Below, piece by piece: positions 13,696-22,211 of a stretch of DNA of 45,700 nt. Source of the DNA: Ruminococcus sp. UBA7013. Its GTDB lineage: Bacteria; Bacillota; Clostridia; Oscillospirales; Ruminococcaceae. The translations under genes and the position numbers were made by a program. The stretch spans positions 1 through 45,700 of the forward strand of contig DJXD01000105.1 of NCBI GenBank assembly GCA_002449585.1. The letters run 5' to 3'. Each line of letters starts with the position of its first letter. Position 1 is the stretch's first letter. Below the pieces are notes generated by a model. It saw only the letters and a list, made by a program, of their open reading frames with translations, was not told the origin of the DNA and made no database searches.

Positions 13696-15708
13696 ATGAA
13701 TTTCAGGAAATCACTGGCAGCAGTACTTTCAAGTGCAATGCTCTGCTCCATGCTTCCGGTTGTTCCTGTGAATGTCTCCGCCGCAGATGTCTGTAATATA
13801 GATATTACAAAAACTTATCAGACAATTAAGGGCTTCGGCGGAATGAATCATCCGGAATGGACTGGCGCAGATCTTTCAGATGCACAGAGAAAGACCGCTT
13901 TCGGCAATGATGAGAATGATCTGGGATTGTCAATTGTTCGGGTTTATGTCAATGATGATAAAAATCAGTGGTATAAAGCTCTGGAAACAGCAAAATATGT
14001 TCAGGAACATGGCGGAATTGTCTTTGCTACACCATGGAATCCGCCCGCTTCTATGACGGAAAAATTTACACGGACATATACCACCTGGGATGGCAAAACC
14101 ATGACACAGGAAAATCAACAGCGTCTGCGACATGATAAATATGCAGAATATGCCCAGCATCTGAATGATTTTGTGCATTATATGCGAGATAATGGTGTCG
14201 AACTGTATTCTATTTCCATCCAGAATGAACCGGATTATGGAGAAGATTGGACTTGGATGACAGAAGAAGAATGTGTTGATTTTCTGGCTAATTATGCTGA
14301 TAAAATTGACTGCCCTGTGATGTCACCAGAAAGCTTTTCTTATAATAAAAGCTATTACAACGCTATTTTGAATAATGCAAAAGCAAATGCCAATACTGCT
14401 ATTTTTGGAACACATTTTTATGGTACAAGCCGGAATAATATGGATTTCCCCGTGCTGGAAAATGATCCCAGAGAATTGTTTATGACAGAGGTCTATGTTC
14501 CAAATAGCTCTTCTGATGCTGATACTTGGCCGGAAGCAGTTGAAGTTGCTGAAAATATTCATAATGGCCTTGTTGTCGGAAATATGAATGCTTATGTGTG
14601 GTGGTATATCCGCCGCAGTTATGGGCCTATGAAGGAAAGTGGTGCAATTTCAAAGCGTGGTTACTGCATGGCACAATATTCTAAATTTGTCCGCCCCGGA
14701 GATGTCCGCATTGATGCAACAGAACAACCAGCGCAGGATGTGTATATTTCTGCCTATAAACATAGTGATTCACAGATCGAAATTGTAGCCGTCAATAAAA
14801 GTACAGAAGGCTATGCCCAGCAGTTTGCCATTGATGCACAGATCACAGATGTTGATCGTTATCGGACAGCAGAAAATGAAAATCTTGCCTATACGGCAGA
14901 TCTGGAAGCTTCTGAAAATAGTTTCTGGGCTCAGCTCCCCGCAAAAAGTGTTTCGACGTTTATCGTTACTCTGGAGGGCGATGTGATCCCTACAGAGCCA
15001 AAAGAACCCACAACAGATGAAAATGGTTATTTCTTTCATGATGCTTTTGAAGATGGTGCTGATGGATGGACAGCTCACGGCACAGCAGAGTTGACCCTCA
15101 GCGGCAGAACCCCTTATCAGGGAATCAATGCCCTGTTGGTGCAGAATCGGGAAAAAGCTTGGAATGGCGCACAGAAAACACTGGATGCTTCTGTATTCCA
15201 GCCCGGAAAAAATTATGCATTCAGCATAGATGCAATCTATCTTGATGGCGCACCCCGGCAGATGATGAAACTTTCCCTTCAGTATACAGATGCAGAAGGA
15301 AATACAAAATATGCAAATATTGCATCTGGTGAAGCCATCAGAGGGAATTATATCCAGCTATCAAATCCAAGTTTTACAATTCCTGAAAATGCAGAGAATC
15401 TTGTATTATATATAGAAACCGCAGAAGGTTCAGGAAATTTCTATATTGATGAAGCCATTGGCGCAAAAGAAGGCATTCTCCCGGATGCACCTCCTGCTGT
15501 GACATGGCGGAAAGCAGATGTCACCGCAGATGGAAAAATTAATATTTATGATCTGATCACTGCAAAGCAGGGTTTACTGAATGAATTTTCCTCCGCAAAG
15601 GCGGAACTTGCCGCAGATGTGAATGAAGATAAGGCCGTAACAGTCGCCGATCTGATATTAATTCAAAAATTCCTGCTCGGACAGATAACAGAGTTCCCTA
15701 CAGCATAA
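13696..15708 (+). CDS. Secreted GH30 xylanase with carbohydrate-binding module and dockerin
   Basis: A 670-residue cellulosomal enzyme. Residues 1-30 are a signal peptide ending VNVSAA. The GH30 domain (about 35-430) begins with TYQTIKGFGGMN; the expected acid/base is Glu178 (ISIQNEPDY) and nucleophile Glu265 (LFMTEVYV). Subfamily 8-like glucuronoxylanase activity is likely. A beta-sandwich module at about 450-600 resembles CBM22 (xylan-binding). The last 60 residues are a type-I dockerin with two repeats, ADVTADGKINIYDLITAKQG and ADVNEDKAVTVADLILIQKF, each with a calcium loop. It should dock to a scaffoldin cohesin outside the cell. GGGAGG precedes the ATG at 13696. A strong terminator follows. 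Confidence 0.95.
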   Translation: MNFRKSLAAVLSSAMLCSMLPVVPVNVSAADVCNIDITKTYQTIKGFGGMNHPEWTGADLSDAQRKTAFGNDENDLGLSIVRVYVNDDKNQWYKALETAKYVQEHGGIVFATPWNPPASMTEKFTRTYTTWDGKTMTQENQQRLRHDKYAEYAQHLNDFVHYMRDNGVELYSISIQNEPDYGEDWTWMTEEECVDFLANYADKIDCPVMSPESFSYNKSYYNAILNNAKANANTAIFGTHFYGTSRNNMDFPVLENDPRELFMTEVYVPNSSSDADTWPEAVEVAENIHNGLVVGNMNAYVWWYIRRSYGPMKESGAISKRGYCMAQYSKFVRPGDVRIDATEQPAQDVYISAYKHSDSQIEIVAVNKSTEGYAQQFAIDAQITDVDRYRTAENENLAYTADLEASENSFWAQLPAKSVSTFIVTLEGDVIPTEPKEPTTDENGYFFHDAFEDGADGWTAHGTAELTLSGRTPYQGINALLVQNREKAWNGAQKTLDASVFQPGKNYAFSIDAIYLDGAPRQMMKLSLQYTDAEGNTKYANIASGEAIRGNYIQLSNPSFTIPENAENLVLYIETAEGSGNFYIDEAIGAKEGILPDAPPAVTWRKADVTADGKINIYDLITAKQGLLNEFSSAKAELAADVNEDKAVTVADLILIQKFLLGQITEFPTA

Positions 15709-15718
15709 GCTGATCAAT

Positions 15719-15755
15719 AACAGCAGACAGTTTTTCCTGTCTGCTGTTGCTTTTT
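15719..15755 (+). terminator. Intrinsic terminator after the xylanase gene
   Basis: A perfect 12-bp stem (15719-15730 with 15737-15748) followed by GCTTTTT. Confidence 0.85.
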
Positions 15756-15775
15756 CATCTGGGATATGTTATAAT
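15747..15775 (+). promoter_or_regulatory. Promoter of the two-component system operon
   Basis: An extended -10, TGTTATAAT (15767-15775), with TTGCTT (15747-15752) at a 17-base spacing. The -35 overlaps the foot of the preceding terminator. Confidence 0.55.
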
Positions 15776-15796
15776 AATAGCAAAGAGGTGATCCGC

Positions 15797-16468
15797 ATGT
15801 TTCGAATATTAGTCGTTGAGGATGATAAAGAATTAAATAAAACGGTATGTGCCTATCTGTCTCAGAATGGTTATCATGCAGAAGGATGTTTAAATGCAAA
15901 TGATGCTTATAACAGTATGTATCATAATCTATTTGATTTGATTATTTCTGATATTATGATGCCCGGAATTGATGGATTTGAATTTGCACAGACTGTGCGG
16001 GAATTAAATCAGGAAATTCCTATTTTATTCATGACCGCAAGAGATGATTTTAATGCAAAAAAGAAAGGCTATCAGATCGGCATTGATGATTATCTTGTCA
16101 AGCCTGTAGATCTGGAAGAATTGGTTTTAAAAATCGGCGCACTGCTCCGGCGTTCTAAGATTTCACGGGATAAAAGATTAACAATCGGCGGTCTGGTGCT
16201 TGATTTTGATGAACGAACGGCTTTGCTCAATGGGGAAGAAATTCCGCTTACGGCAAGAGAATTTAATTTATTATTCAAGCTATTATCTTATCCGAAAAAG
16301 ACATTTACACGTTCACAGCTGATGGATGAATTCTGGAACATGGAAAGCAATTCCAGCCTTCGGGCAGTAGATGTTTATATTACCAAGCTGAGAGATAAAT
16401 TTTCTGCTTGTGAAGATTTTGAAATTGTTACCGTGCATGGGCTGGGATATAAGGCGGTGCTGAAATGA
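15797..16468 (+). CDS. OmpR/PhoB-family response regulator
   Basis: A 223-residue response regulator. The receiver domain (1-115) has the acidic pair Asp9-Asp10 in LVVEDD, the phosphorylation site Asp52 in IISDIMMPG, and the conserved Lys in DYLVKPVD. The C-terminal winged helix (about 125-223) contains LTAREFNLLFKLLSYPKKTF and VDVYITKLRDKF and ends HGLGYKAVLK. The ATG at 15797 is preceded by GAGGTG. It overlaps the sensor kinase gene by four bases (ATGA), so the two are coupled. Genes regulated are unknown. Confidence 0.95.
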   Translation: MFRILVVEDDKELNKTVCAYLSQNGYHAEGCLNANDAYNSMYHNLFDLIISDIMMPGIDGFEFAQTVRELNQEIPILFMTARDDFNAKKKGYQIGIDDYLVKPVDLEELVLKIGALLRRSKISRDKRLTIGGLVLDFDERTALLNGEEIPLTAREFNLLFKLLSYPKKTFTRSQLMDEFWNMESNSSLRAVDVYITKLRDKFSACEDFEIVTVHGLGYKAVLK

Positions 16469-17532
16469 ACAGTGATGTGATTGATAAAAAAGAAAGAAAA
16501 GCTTGGAATTTCAAGCGATATATTATTTTTTTCCTGCTGGTATCTTTTACGGTGACTTGTTCTTTTATTCTGCTTCTGAGTACCATGCATTTTGATATTG
16601 ATGAAATCAAACATAACTGGTATTATATTCTTGGAAATACTTTTTTTCTGACATTTCTGTTCTGGATACTTGACGGATTCCGCCGGAAAATCACTGTTCA
16701 AAAGCCAGTTGATCAGATTACAGAAAGTCTTGACAGAATTACAAAAGGAGATTTTTCAGTCAGAATCCCGGAGATTCATACATTGACAGGCTATAATGAA
16801 TTTAATCCGATTATTCGGCATATTAATTTGATGACACAGGAATTGTCTGGCGTGGAAACGCTAAGAACCGATTTTATTTCTAATGTTTCACATGAAATCA
16901 AAACGCCTTTGAGTGTGATCCGGAATTATAGCACCATGCTGCAAAATTCAGATCTGACAGAACAAGAGAAAATAGAATATATCACAGCGATCAATCAAGC
17001 CTCTGGAAGGCTATCAGAACTTGTGACGAATATTCTTAAATTAAATAAGCTGGAAAATCAAAAAATTTATCCAGAAATAAAAAATTATAATCTGAGTGAA
17101 CAGCTTTGTGAATGTCTGCTTGTGTTTGAAGATTTATGGGAAAAGAAAAACATCCGCCTTGAAATTGATTTTGATGATGAAATCAATATTCAAGCGGATG
17201 CTGAATTATTAAATTTAGTATGGAATAATTTATATTCTAATGCACTGAAATTCACAGAATCTGGGGGGACAGTATCTGTCAGACTGTACCGGGAAGCATC
17301 GCAGGCAGTCGTGGAAATTAAAGATACTGGCTGTGGAATGGATGATGAAACACAGAAGCATATTTTTGATAAATTTTATCAGGGAGATACATCCCATGCG
17401 ATGCAGGGGAACGGCCTGGGGCTGGCACTTGTCCGGCGGATTATTGCCATCACAGGCGGAGAGATTCATGTCAGAAGTCAGCTCGGAAAAGGCAGTGTTT
17501 TCATGATCAGATTTCCCTGCATTCAGAGATAA
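16465..17532 (+). CDS. Sensor histidine kinase
   Basis: A 355-residue membrane kinase. Two membrane segments (about 18-40 and 52-72) enclose only about 12 external residues, so it probably senses the membrane or a partner protein, not a soluble ligand. A HAMP-like linker (80-130) precedes the dimerisation domain with the phospho-accepting His143 in VSHEIKTPLS. The ATPase domain has the N box NLYSNALKF, G1 DTGCGM, F box FDKFYQ and G2 GNGLGLALV. Such small-loop kinases in Firmicutes often respond to cell-envelope antibiotics with an ABC transporter, but none is adjacent. Its 3' end overlaps the convergent LRR gene by ten bases. Confidence 0.95.
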   Translation: MNSDVIDKKERKAWNFKRYIIFFLLVSFTVTCSFILLLSTMHFDIDEIKHNWYYILGNTFFLTFLFWILDGFRRKITVQKPVDQITESLDRITKGDFSVRIPEIHTLTGYNEFNPIIRHINLMTQELSGVETLRTDFISNVSHEIKTPLSVIRNYSTMLQNSDLTEQEKIEYITAINQASGRLSELVTNILKLNKLENQKIYPEIKNYNLSEQLCECLLVFEDLWEKKNIRLEIDFDDEINIQADAELLNLVWNNLYSNALKFTESGGTVSVRLYREASQAVVEIKDTGCGMDDETQKHIFDKFYQGDTSHAMQGNGLGLALVRRIIAITGGEIHVRSQLGKGSVFMIRFPCIQR

Positions 17533-18575
17533 AATTTATTCCGGATAATTTCCGCTGTGGTCTGTGCGCTGATATGCTTGGCTTTATAATCCATCAGAAG
17601 AATCTGAATTTCATAATGCTTTTGTTCAATGGCTGTCTGAATCAGACGATCAATATTATCTGCCGTGACAAAGCTTTCTTCTTTCAAGAGTTGTTCCAGC
17701 ATACTGATATTATTTTCTTCCATTAGATATTGAAATGATTCTATGAAATATTGGCGGATATAGCCTTTCAATTCCGGATCTTCCTGATGATGACAGAACA
17801 GCCGCCAGATCAGATATCCATCATCTGCACGATAAGGAGGAAGATAGACATATTTCCCATCATAACAACCCTGAGAAATAAAATTTCGTTCTTCCATGAC
17901 TCTAAAAATGCGAGAAGGCCGCATATCACGGATTCTATTCCAAGAAAGGCGGATGCCATAAAGTGAAATGGTTTCTGGTTGATTGCTGGCATTGGAAAAC
18001 AATGTTCCCGAATGCAGGACACCATCCGGAAATGCAACACTTCGGAGATTTTTGCAGTCTTCAAATGCACCATCGGCAATATATTCTACTTCATCCGGGA
18101 TGATCACATCCCCCTCCGCACGGCAGGCAATCAGGATTCTATTAAAGATCACAAATTCATGATGCTTCATTTGTGTTTCAAGCCAAGGTGTATGAAGAAA
18201 AGCAGAATCTCCGATCCGTACCAAACCAGAAGGCAACCGGATTTCTGACAGTTTTTCACAGCCGCTGAAGGCATAGGCAGAAATTACAGTCACATGTTTT
18301 GGCAGCAAAATCTGTTTTAGATTGCGGCAGTCTGCAAAGGCTTTATATCCAATCCGTTCCAATTTTCTGGAGAACATGATATATTTTAGATTTTTGCATC
18401 CTGCAAAGGCTTGTTCCCGAATCTCTTTGATTGTATCAGGGAGGAGGATAGATTTTAAATTTGTATGATTCTGAAAGGCATTTTTCCCGATAATTTTGAC
18501 TGACGGAGGGAGACAAACAAAAGAAGGATCACGCCTGCATGATTTCAGAACACCATTTTCAATTTCAAGGGACAT
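17523..18575 (-). CDS. Leucine-rich repeat (BspA-type) protein, cytosolic
   Basis: A 350-residue protein. Residues 20-170 hold about five LRR_5 (BspA/TpLRR) repeats of roughly 23 residues with the pattern I..AF.GC.NL..I.LP. A gap and a further repeat follow near 150-200. The C-terminal 100 residues are helical and resemble an ankyrin-like pair (MLEQLLKEESFVT, EIQILLMDYKAKH). There is no signal peptide, so unlike most BspA proteins it should stay in the cytosol, perhaps as a binding scaffold. AGGAA lies upstream of the ATG. It is directly preceded by a possible 31-residue ORF under the same promoter. Function unknown. Confidence 0.8.
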   Translation of the reverse strand: MSLEIENGVLKSCRRDPSFVCLPPSVKIIGKNAFQNHTNLKSILLPDTIKEIREQAFAGCKNLKYIMFSRKLERIGYKAFADCRNLKQILLPKHVTVISAYAFSGCEKLSEIRLPSGLVRIGDSAFLHTPWLETQMKHHEFVIFNRILIACRAEGDVIIPDEVEYIADGAFEDCKNLRSVAFPDGVLHSGTLFSNASNQPETISLYGIRLSWNRIRDMRPSRIFRVMEERNFISQGCYDGKYVYLPPYRADDGYLIWRLFCHHQEDPELKGYIRQYFIESFQYLMEENNISMLEQLLKEESFVTADNIDRLIQTAIEQKHYEIQILLMDYKAKHISAQTTAEIIRNKFYL

Positions 18576-18577
18576 GA

Positions 18578-18673
18578 TTAAGAAAATTCCTGTTTTAGCG
18601 TGTCTGCTTTGGAATATAATGCATCATAAATTCCCGTGCAGATCACTATAAGCTTCTTATTTTTTATTTTCAT
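18578..18673 (-). CDS. Possible 31-residue leader ORF before the LRR gene
   Basis: MKIKNKKLIVICTGIYDALY and 11 more residues, ending in TAA two bases before the LRR start codon. A G-rich ribosome site (AGGGGGCGG) precedes its ATG. It lies downstream of a perfect promoter. I recognise no family; it could be a real small protein or a coupling leader. Confidence 0.4.
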   Translation of the reverse strand: MKIKNKKLIVICTGIYDALYSKADTLKQEFS

Positions 18674-18701
18674 TTTTGCGCCGCCCCCTGCCAGTAATAC
18701 A

Positions 18702-18733
18702 TTGTTATCGGTTTAGTTTTCGTATGATAACAA
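18702..18733. repeat. 8-bp inverted repeat in the LRR gene leader
   Basis: TTGTTATC (18702-18709) and GATAACAA (18726-18733) are perfect complements 16 bases apart, just downstream of the minus-strand promoter. It could be an operator or the stem of a leader hairpin. Confidence 0.5.
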
Positions 18734-18737
18734 GTAT

Positions 18738-18766
18738 ATTATAACACATTTATCTGCTTTTGTCAA
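18738..18766 (-). promoter_or_regulatory. Promoter of the LRR gene unit
   Basis: On the minus strand TTGACA (18766-18761), 17-base spacer, TATAAT (18743-18738): a perfect consensus match. Confidence 0.8.
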
Positions 18767-18887
18767 TACTTTTTATTATTTTACTATATTTTTATAAATA
18801 TGCAAAGCAATTTTTAGTAAATATGTCTGCCTGATCTGTATCAGATTTGAAAGCATGTGAATGTTTTATATTATTTTCATAATTTGA

Positions 18888-18916
18888 TTGACTTTTTTGT
18901 TAATTTGTGATATAAT
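18888..18916 (+). promoter_or_regulatory. Promoter of the glycogen debranching gene
   Basis: TTGACT (18888-18893), 17-base spacer, TATAAT (18911-18916), 29 bases before the start codon. The stretch 18767-18887 between the two divergent promoters is very A/T rich and shows nothing else I can support. Confidence 0.75.
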
Positions 18917-18944
18917 ATAAACAAGTCATCCAGAAAGGGGCATT

Positions 18945-21029
18945 ATGTTTATGAATACTGAAAATCACTATCATCCTATTGAAGAAATCTTTGGTTTTCC
19001 CGTCAGGCCTGGCTTGTATGATCTGAAAGGCGCAAATCCCCTCGGTCAGGCTGTCAATTTTACAATTCATTCTTCTGGAGCAAAAGCATGTTCTGTTGTA
19101 TTATTCCGCCGGAAGCAAGATATTCCTTATGCGGTAATTCCTATTCCTGATTCTTACAGAATCGGAGATACTTGGTCTATTATGATTTTTGGCATTGATA
19201 TTTATGAAACAGAATACTGTTACCGCCTTGATGGGGATTATAATCCTCAAAAGGGGCTTTTATTTGATAAAGAAAAAAATCTGCTTGATCCTTATGCAAG
19301 GGCTGTTACAGGTCAAAGCATCTGGGGGCAGCGAGTCGGAAAAGATTATCATGGCCGGATCTGTGCGGATAAATTTGACTGGGGCAGTTTTCAGCAGCCG
19401 GAAATCCCTTTTCAGGATTTAATTATTTATGAATTGCATGTCCGGGGATTTACAAAATCCAGTTCATCTGGTGTCAAGTATCCGGGTACATTTGCCGGTG
19501 TGATCGAAAAAATTCCCTATCTGAAAAAATTGGGAATCAATGCGATAGAATTAATGCCAGTATTTGAATTTGATGAAACAGATGGCATGAGAGAAATCAA
19601 TGGTGAAAAGCTTTTGAATTATTGGGGATACAGCACAACCTGCTTTTTCGCACCAAATACAAGCTATGCATCTGTGTCAGAATATAATCATGAAGGCGAT
19701 GAACTCCGGACATTGATCAAAACATGCAATGAAAATAATATTCAAGTCTTTCTGGATGTAGTATTTAATCATACATCAGAGGGCGATGAAAACGGGAAAA
19801 TTTTCTCATTCAAGGGCATTGATAATAAAATATTTTATATGCTGACACCTGACGGACATTATTTTAATTTCAGTGGCTGTGGTAATACGGTAAACTGCAA
19901 TCATCCTGTAGTACAGGAATTTATTTTAGATTGTCTGCGTTATTGGGTGATCTCTTATAGAGTAGATGGCTTTCGGTTTGATCTGGCTTCTATTCTGGGA
20001 CGAAATGAAGACGGTACGCCTATGAATGATCCGCCGCTCCTGAAAAATCTTGCTTATGATCCAATTTTGAGCAAAGTCAAACTCATTGCTGAGGCATGGG
20101 ATGCAGGGGGGCTTTATCAGGTCGGGAGTTTCCCCTCATGGCAGAGATGGGCGGAATGGAATGGAAAATACCGGGATGATCTGCGCTGTTTCCTGAAAGG
20201 CGACAGCGGAAAGGCATGGAGTGCCGCACAAAGAATTATGGGCTCAGCGGATTTATATCCCCCTGCTGTTCGTGGGCAGAATGCTTCTGTTAATTTCATG
20301 ACCTGTCATGATGGGTTTACACTCTATGATTTATATAGCTATAATCAGAAACATAATGAAAAAAATGGATGGGATAATACAGATGGCGAAAATTATAATA
20401 ATTCCTGGAATTGCGGCGAAGAAGGAGAGACAGAAAAAACAGAAATCCGAAATCTAAGAATCCGCATGATCAAGAATGCATTTGCTGTGCTATTTTGCAG
20501 CCGGGGCGCACTGATGTTCCCGGCCGGGGATGAATTCTGTAATACCCAGTTTGGAAATAATAATCCTTATTGTCAGGATAATATAACTTCTTGGCTGGAT
20601 TGGTCAAGAATGGAACAGTTTGGTGAAGTCACGGAATTTGTTTCGGCCTTGGCAGCATTCCGGCATGAGCATCCTATCATCCGGCATGATACAGCCCCCT
20701 GTTCTATGAATTTTCCATGCATGAGCATTCATAATTCCAAAGCCTGGAATCAGAATTTTCAGGATGATACTAGAGTAATTGGCATCATGTTTTCCGGAAA
20801 AAATCAAAAACAGGAAGATGATATTGTTTTTCTGGGCATAAATGCACATTGGGAACAGCAATCTGTACAGCTTCCGGATCTTCCGGCTGGCTGGGATTGG
20901 TCAGTTGCATTTTATACAGATATTCCCTATCAGAAAAATCAGGATTGCAATCAGATGATCGGACGGCAGCAGAATACATTCTCATTAGCACCTAGAAGCG
21001 TAGTGATTATAATACTATCACGAAAATAA
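18945..21029 (+). CDS. glgX: Glycogen debranching enzyme (GlgX/isoamylase type, GH13)
   Basis: A 694-residue GH13 enzyme. An N-terminal beta-sandwich (CBM48-like, about 10-110) precedes the barrel with DVVFNHTSEG, the nucleophile segment DGFRFDLAS, the acid segment LIAEAWDAGG and FMTCHDGFTLYD. NSWNCGEEGET and FCNTQFGNNNPYCQDN are typical of GlgX/TreX-type debranching enzymes. No signal peptide is visible, so it likely trims alpha-1,6 branches of stored glycogen or imported alpha-glucan in the cytosol. Two ATGs (18945 and 18951) fit the ribosome site GAAAGGGG. No other glycogen genes are adjacent. It ends 12 bases into the convergent protease gene. Confidence 0.9.
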   Translation: MFMNTENHYHPIEEIFGFPVRPGLYDLKGANPLGQAVNFTIHSSGAKACSVVLFRRKQDIPYAVIPIPDSYRIGDTWSIMIFGIDIYETEYCYRLDGDYNPQKGLLFDKEKNLLDPYARAVTGQSIWGQRVGKDYHGRICADKFDWGSFQQPEIPFQDLIIYELHVRGFTKSSSSGVKYPGTFAGVIEKIPYLKKLGINAIELMPVFEFDETDGMREINGEKLLNYWGYSTTCFFAPNTSYASVSEYNHEGDELRTLIKTCNENNIQVFLDVVFNHTSEGDENGKIFSFKGIDNKIFYMLTPDGHYFNFSGCGNTVNCNHPVVQEFILDCLRYWVISYRVDGFRFDLASILGRNEDGTPMNDPPLLKNLAYDPILSKVKLIAEAWDAGGLYQVGSFPSWQRWAEWNGKYRDDLRCFLKGDSGKAWSAAQRIMGSADLYPPAVRGQNASVNFMTCHDGFTLYDLYSYNQKHNEKNGWDNTDGENYNNSWNCGEEGETEKTEIRNLRIRMIKNAFAVLFCSRGALMFPAGDEFCNTQFGNNNPYCQDNITSWLDWSRMEQFGEVTEFVSALAAFRHEHPIIRHDTAPCSMNFPCMSIHNSKAWNQNFQDDTRVIGIMFSGKNQKQEDDIVFLGINAHWEQQSVQLPDLPAGWDWSVAFYTDIPYQKNQDCNQMIGRQQNTFSLAPRSVVIIILSRK

Positions 21030-22151
21030 AGCAATGGCGGCATTTAACTGAGGATCTGTACCATCTCCGGTATCTTCTATAATCAAATCCGGGGTCAGGC
21101 CTATACCGTGATAGCATTCTGATACGGAGGTTTGATAAGTAGCAACGGTTAATGTCAATCCGCCTCCGTCAGGCATTCTTGTCGTCACCTGCATGACACC
21201 TTTCCCAAAAGTCTGCGTTCCGACAAGCTTGGCCTGACGGAAATCCCGCAATGATGCTGAAAATAATTCCGCTGCGCTGGCAGAATTTCCATTTACCAGA
21301 ACGGCCATCGGCATCACTAATTCATTAGAATCAGAAGTCATGATAGTTTCTGTTACTCCTCCATGATAGGCAGCTGTTGCAATTTCTCCTTCCGGAAGCA
21401 GCGGATCAAGCATTTTTTCAAGTGCTGACAGCAAGCCGCCGCCATTATCTCTAACATCAAAAATCAAGGCATCCGCCCCCTGATTCAAAAGCGCATTGAG
21501 CTTTTTATCAAACTGATCAGCTGTATTTTCCCGAAAACTAGTGATTTTTAAATAGCCAATATGATTTTCCAGCATTTCGCTCTGCACGGTGACAAGATCA
21601 AACGTTCGACGAATGATTGTAAAATCCTGTTCGGAATCATCCTGCCGTTTGATCCGTAGATTGACGGAAGTTCCCTCTTCACCACGAATTTTATTAATTG
21701 CTTCGAGATAGCCAATATCAGAAACATTCTGCGCATCTGCGGCAATAATAATATCACCATTTGCAAGGCCGGCTTCTTCTGCCGGTGAATTTTCCTGTAC
21801 TTCCATGATTTCCGGGAATCCTGCTTCATTCTGGAATACTGTCACGCCGATCCCAACAGATCGGCCTGATTCTTTTGTCATGAGTGCGTCATATTCTTCC
21901 GCCGTCAGATACTGGGAATAACGATCATTCAGCCCTTCAACATAGCCTTTCAGCATACTATCCATCAAGGCAGTTTCATCCGGATAAGTATAGAAATTTT
22001 TCTGAATATAATTATCAAGATCCTGCAAACGCTGAAATTTTGATTCTGTTTTCCGAAATTGATGCTGCATAAAAAAAACTGTACCTGTAAATGTAACGGC
22101 ACAGAGCAGTGCCGTAATCCCTGCGGATGTCAGCAAATTGATTTTCTTCAC
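21018..22151 (-). CDS. S41 carboxyl-terminal processing protease (CtpA-like)
   Basis: A 377-residue protease with an N-terminal membrane anchor (about 8-28), a PDZ domain (about 95-180, with SVGIGVTV and AGLANGDII) and the S41 core. The expected catalytic dyad is Ser290 in NGNSASAAEL and Lys317 in TFGKGVMQ. It should act on the outer face of the membrane. The start is GTG at 22151, ten bases after AAAGGAG; the nearer ATG gives only a three-codon ORF. It lies 60 bases downstream of an EnvC-like gene and ftsEX. A role in cutting or controlling the septal peptidoglycan hydrolase is likely but inferred. Confidence 0.93.
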   Translation of the reverse strand: MKKINLLTSAGITALLCAVTFTGTVFFMQHQFRKTESKFQRLQDLDNYIQKNFYTYPDETALMDSMLKGYVEGLNDRYSQYLTAEEYDALMTKESGRSVGIGVTVFQNEAGFPEIMEVQENSPAEEAGLANGDIIIAADAQNVSDIGYLEAINKIRGEEGTSVNLRIKRQDDSEQDFTIIRRTFDLVTVQSEMLENHIGYLKITSFRENTADQFDKKLNALLNQGADALIFDVRDNGGGLLSALEKMLDPLLPEGEIATAAYHGGVTETIMTSDSNELVMPMAVLVNGNSASAAELFSASLRDFRQAKLVGTQTFGKGVMQVTTRMPDGGGLTLTVATYQTSVSECYHGIGLTPDLIIEDTGDGTDPQLNAAIALFS

Positions 22152-22211
22152 AAAATCATAGCTCCTTTCTGAAATAATAAGGGACAGACAAACGCCTGTC
22201 CTTAATTGACA

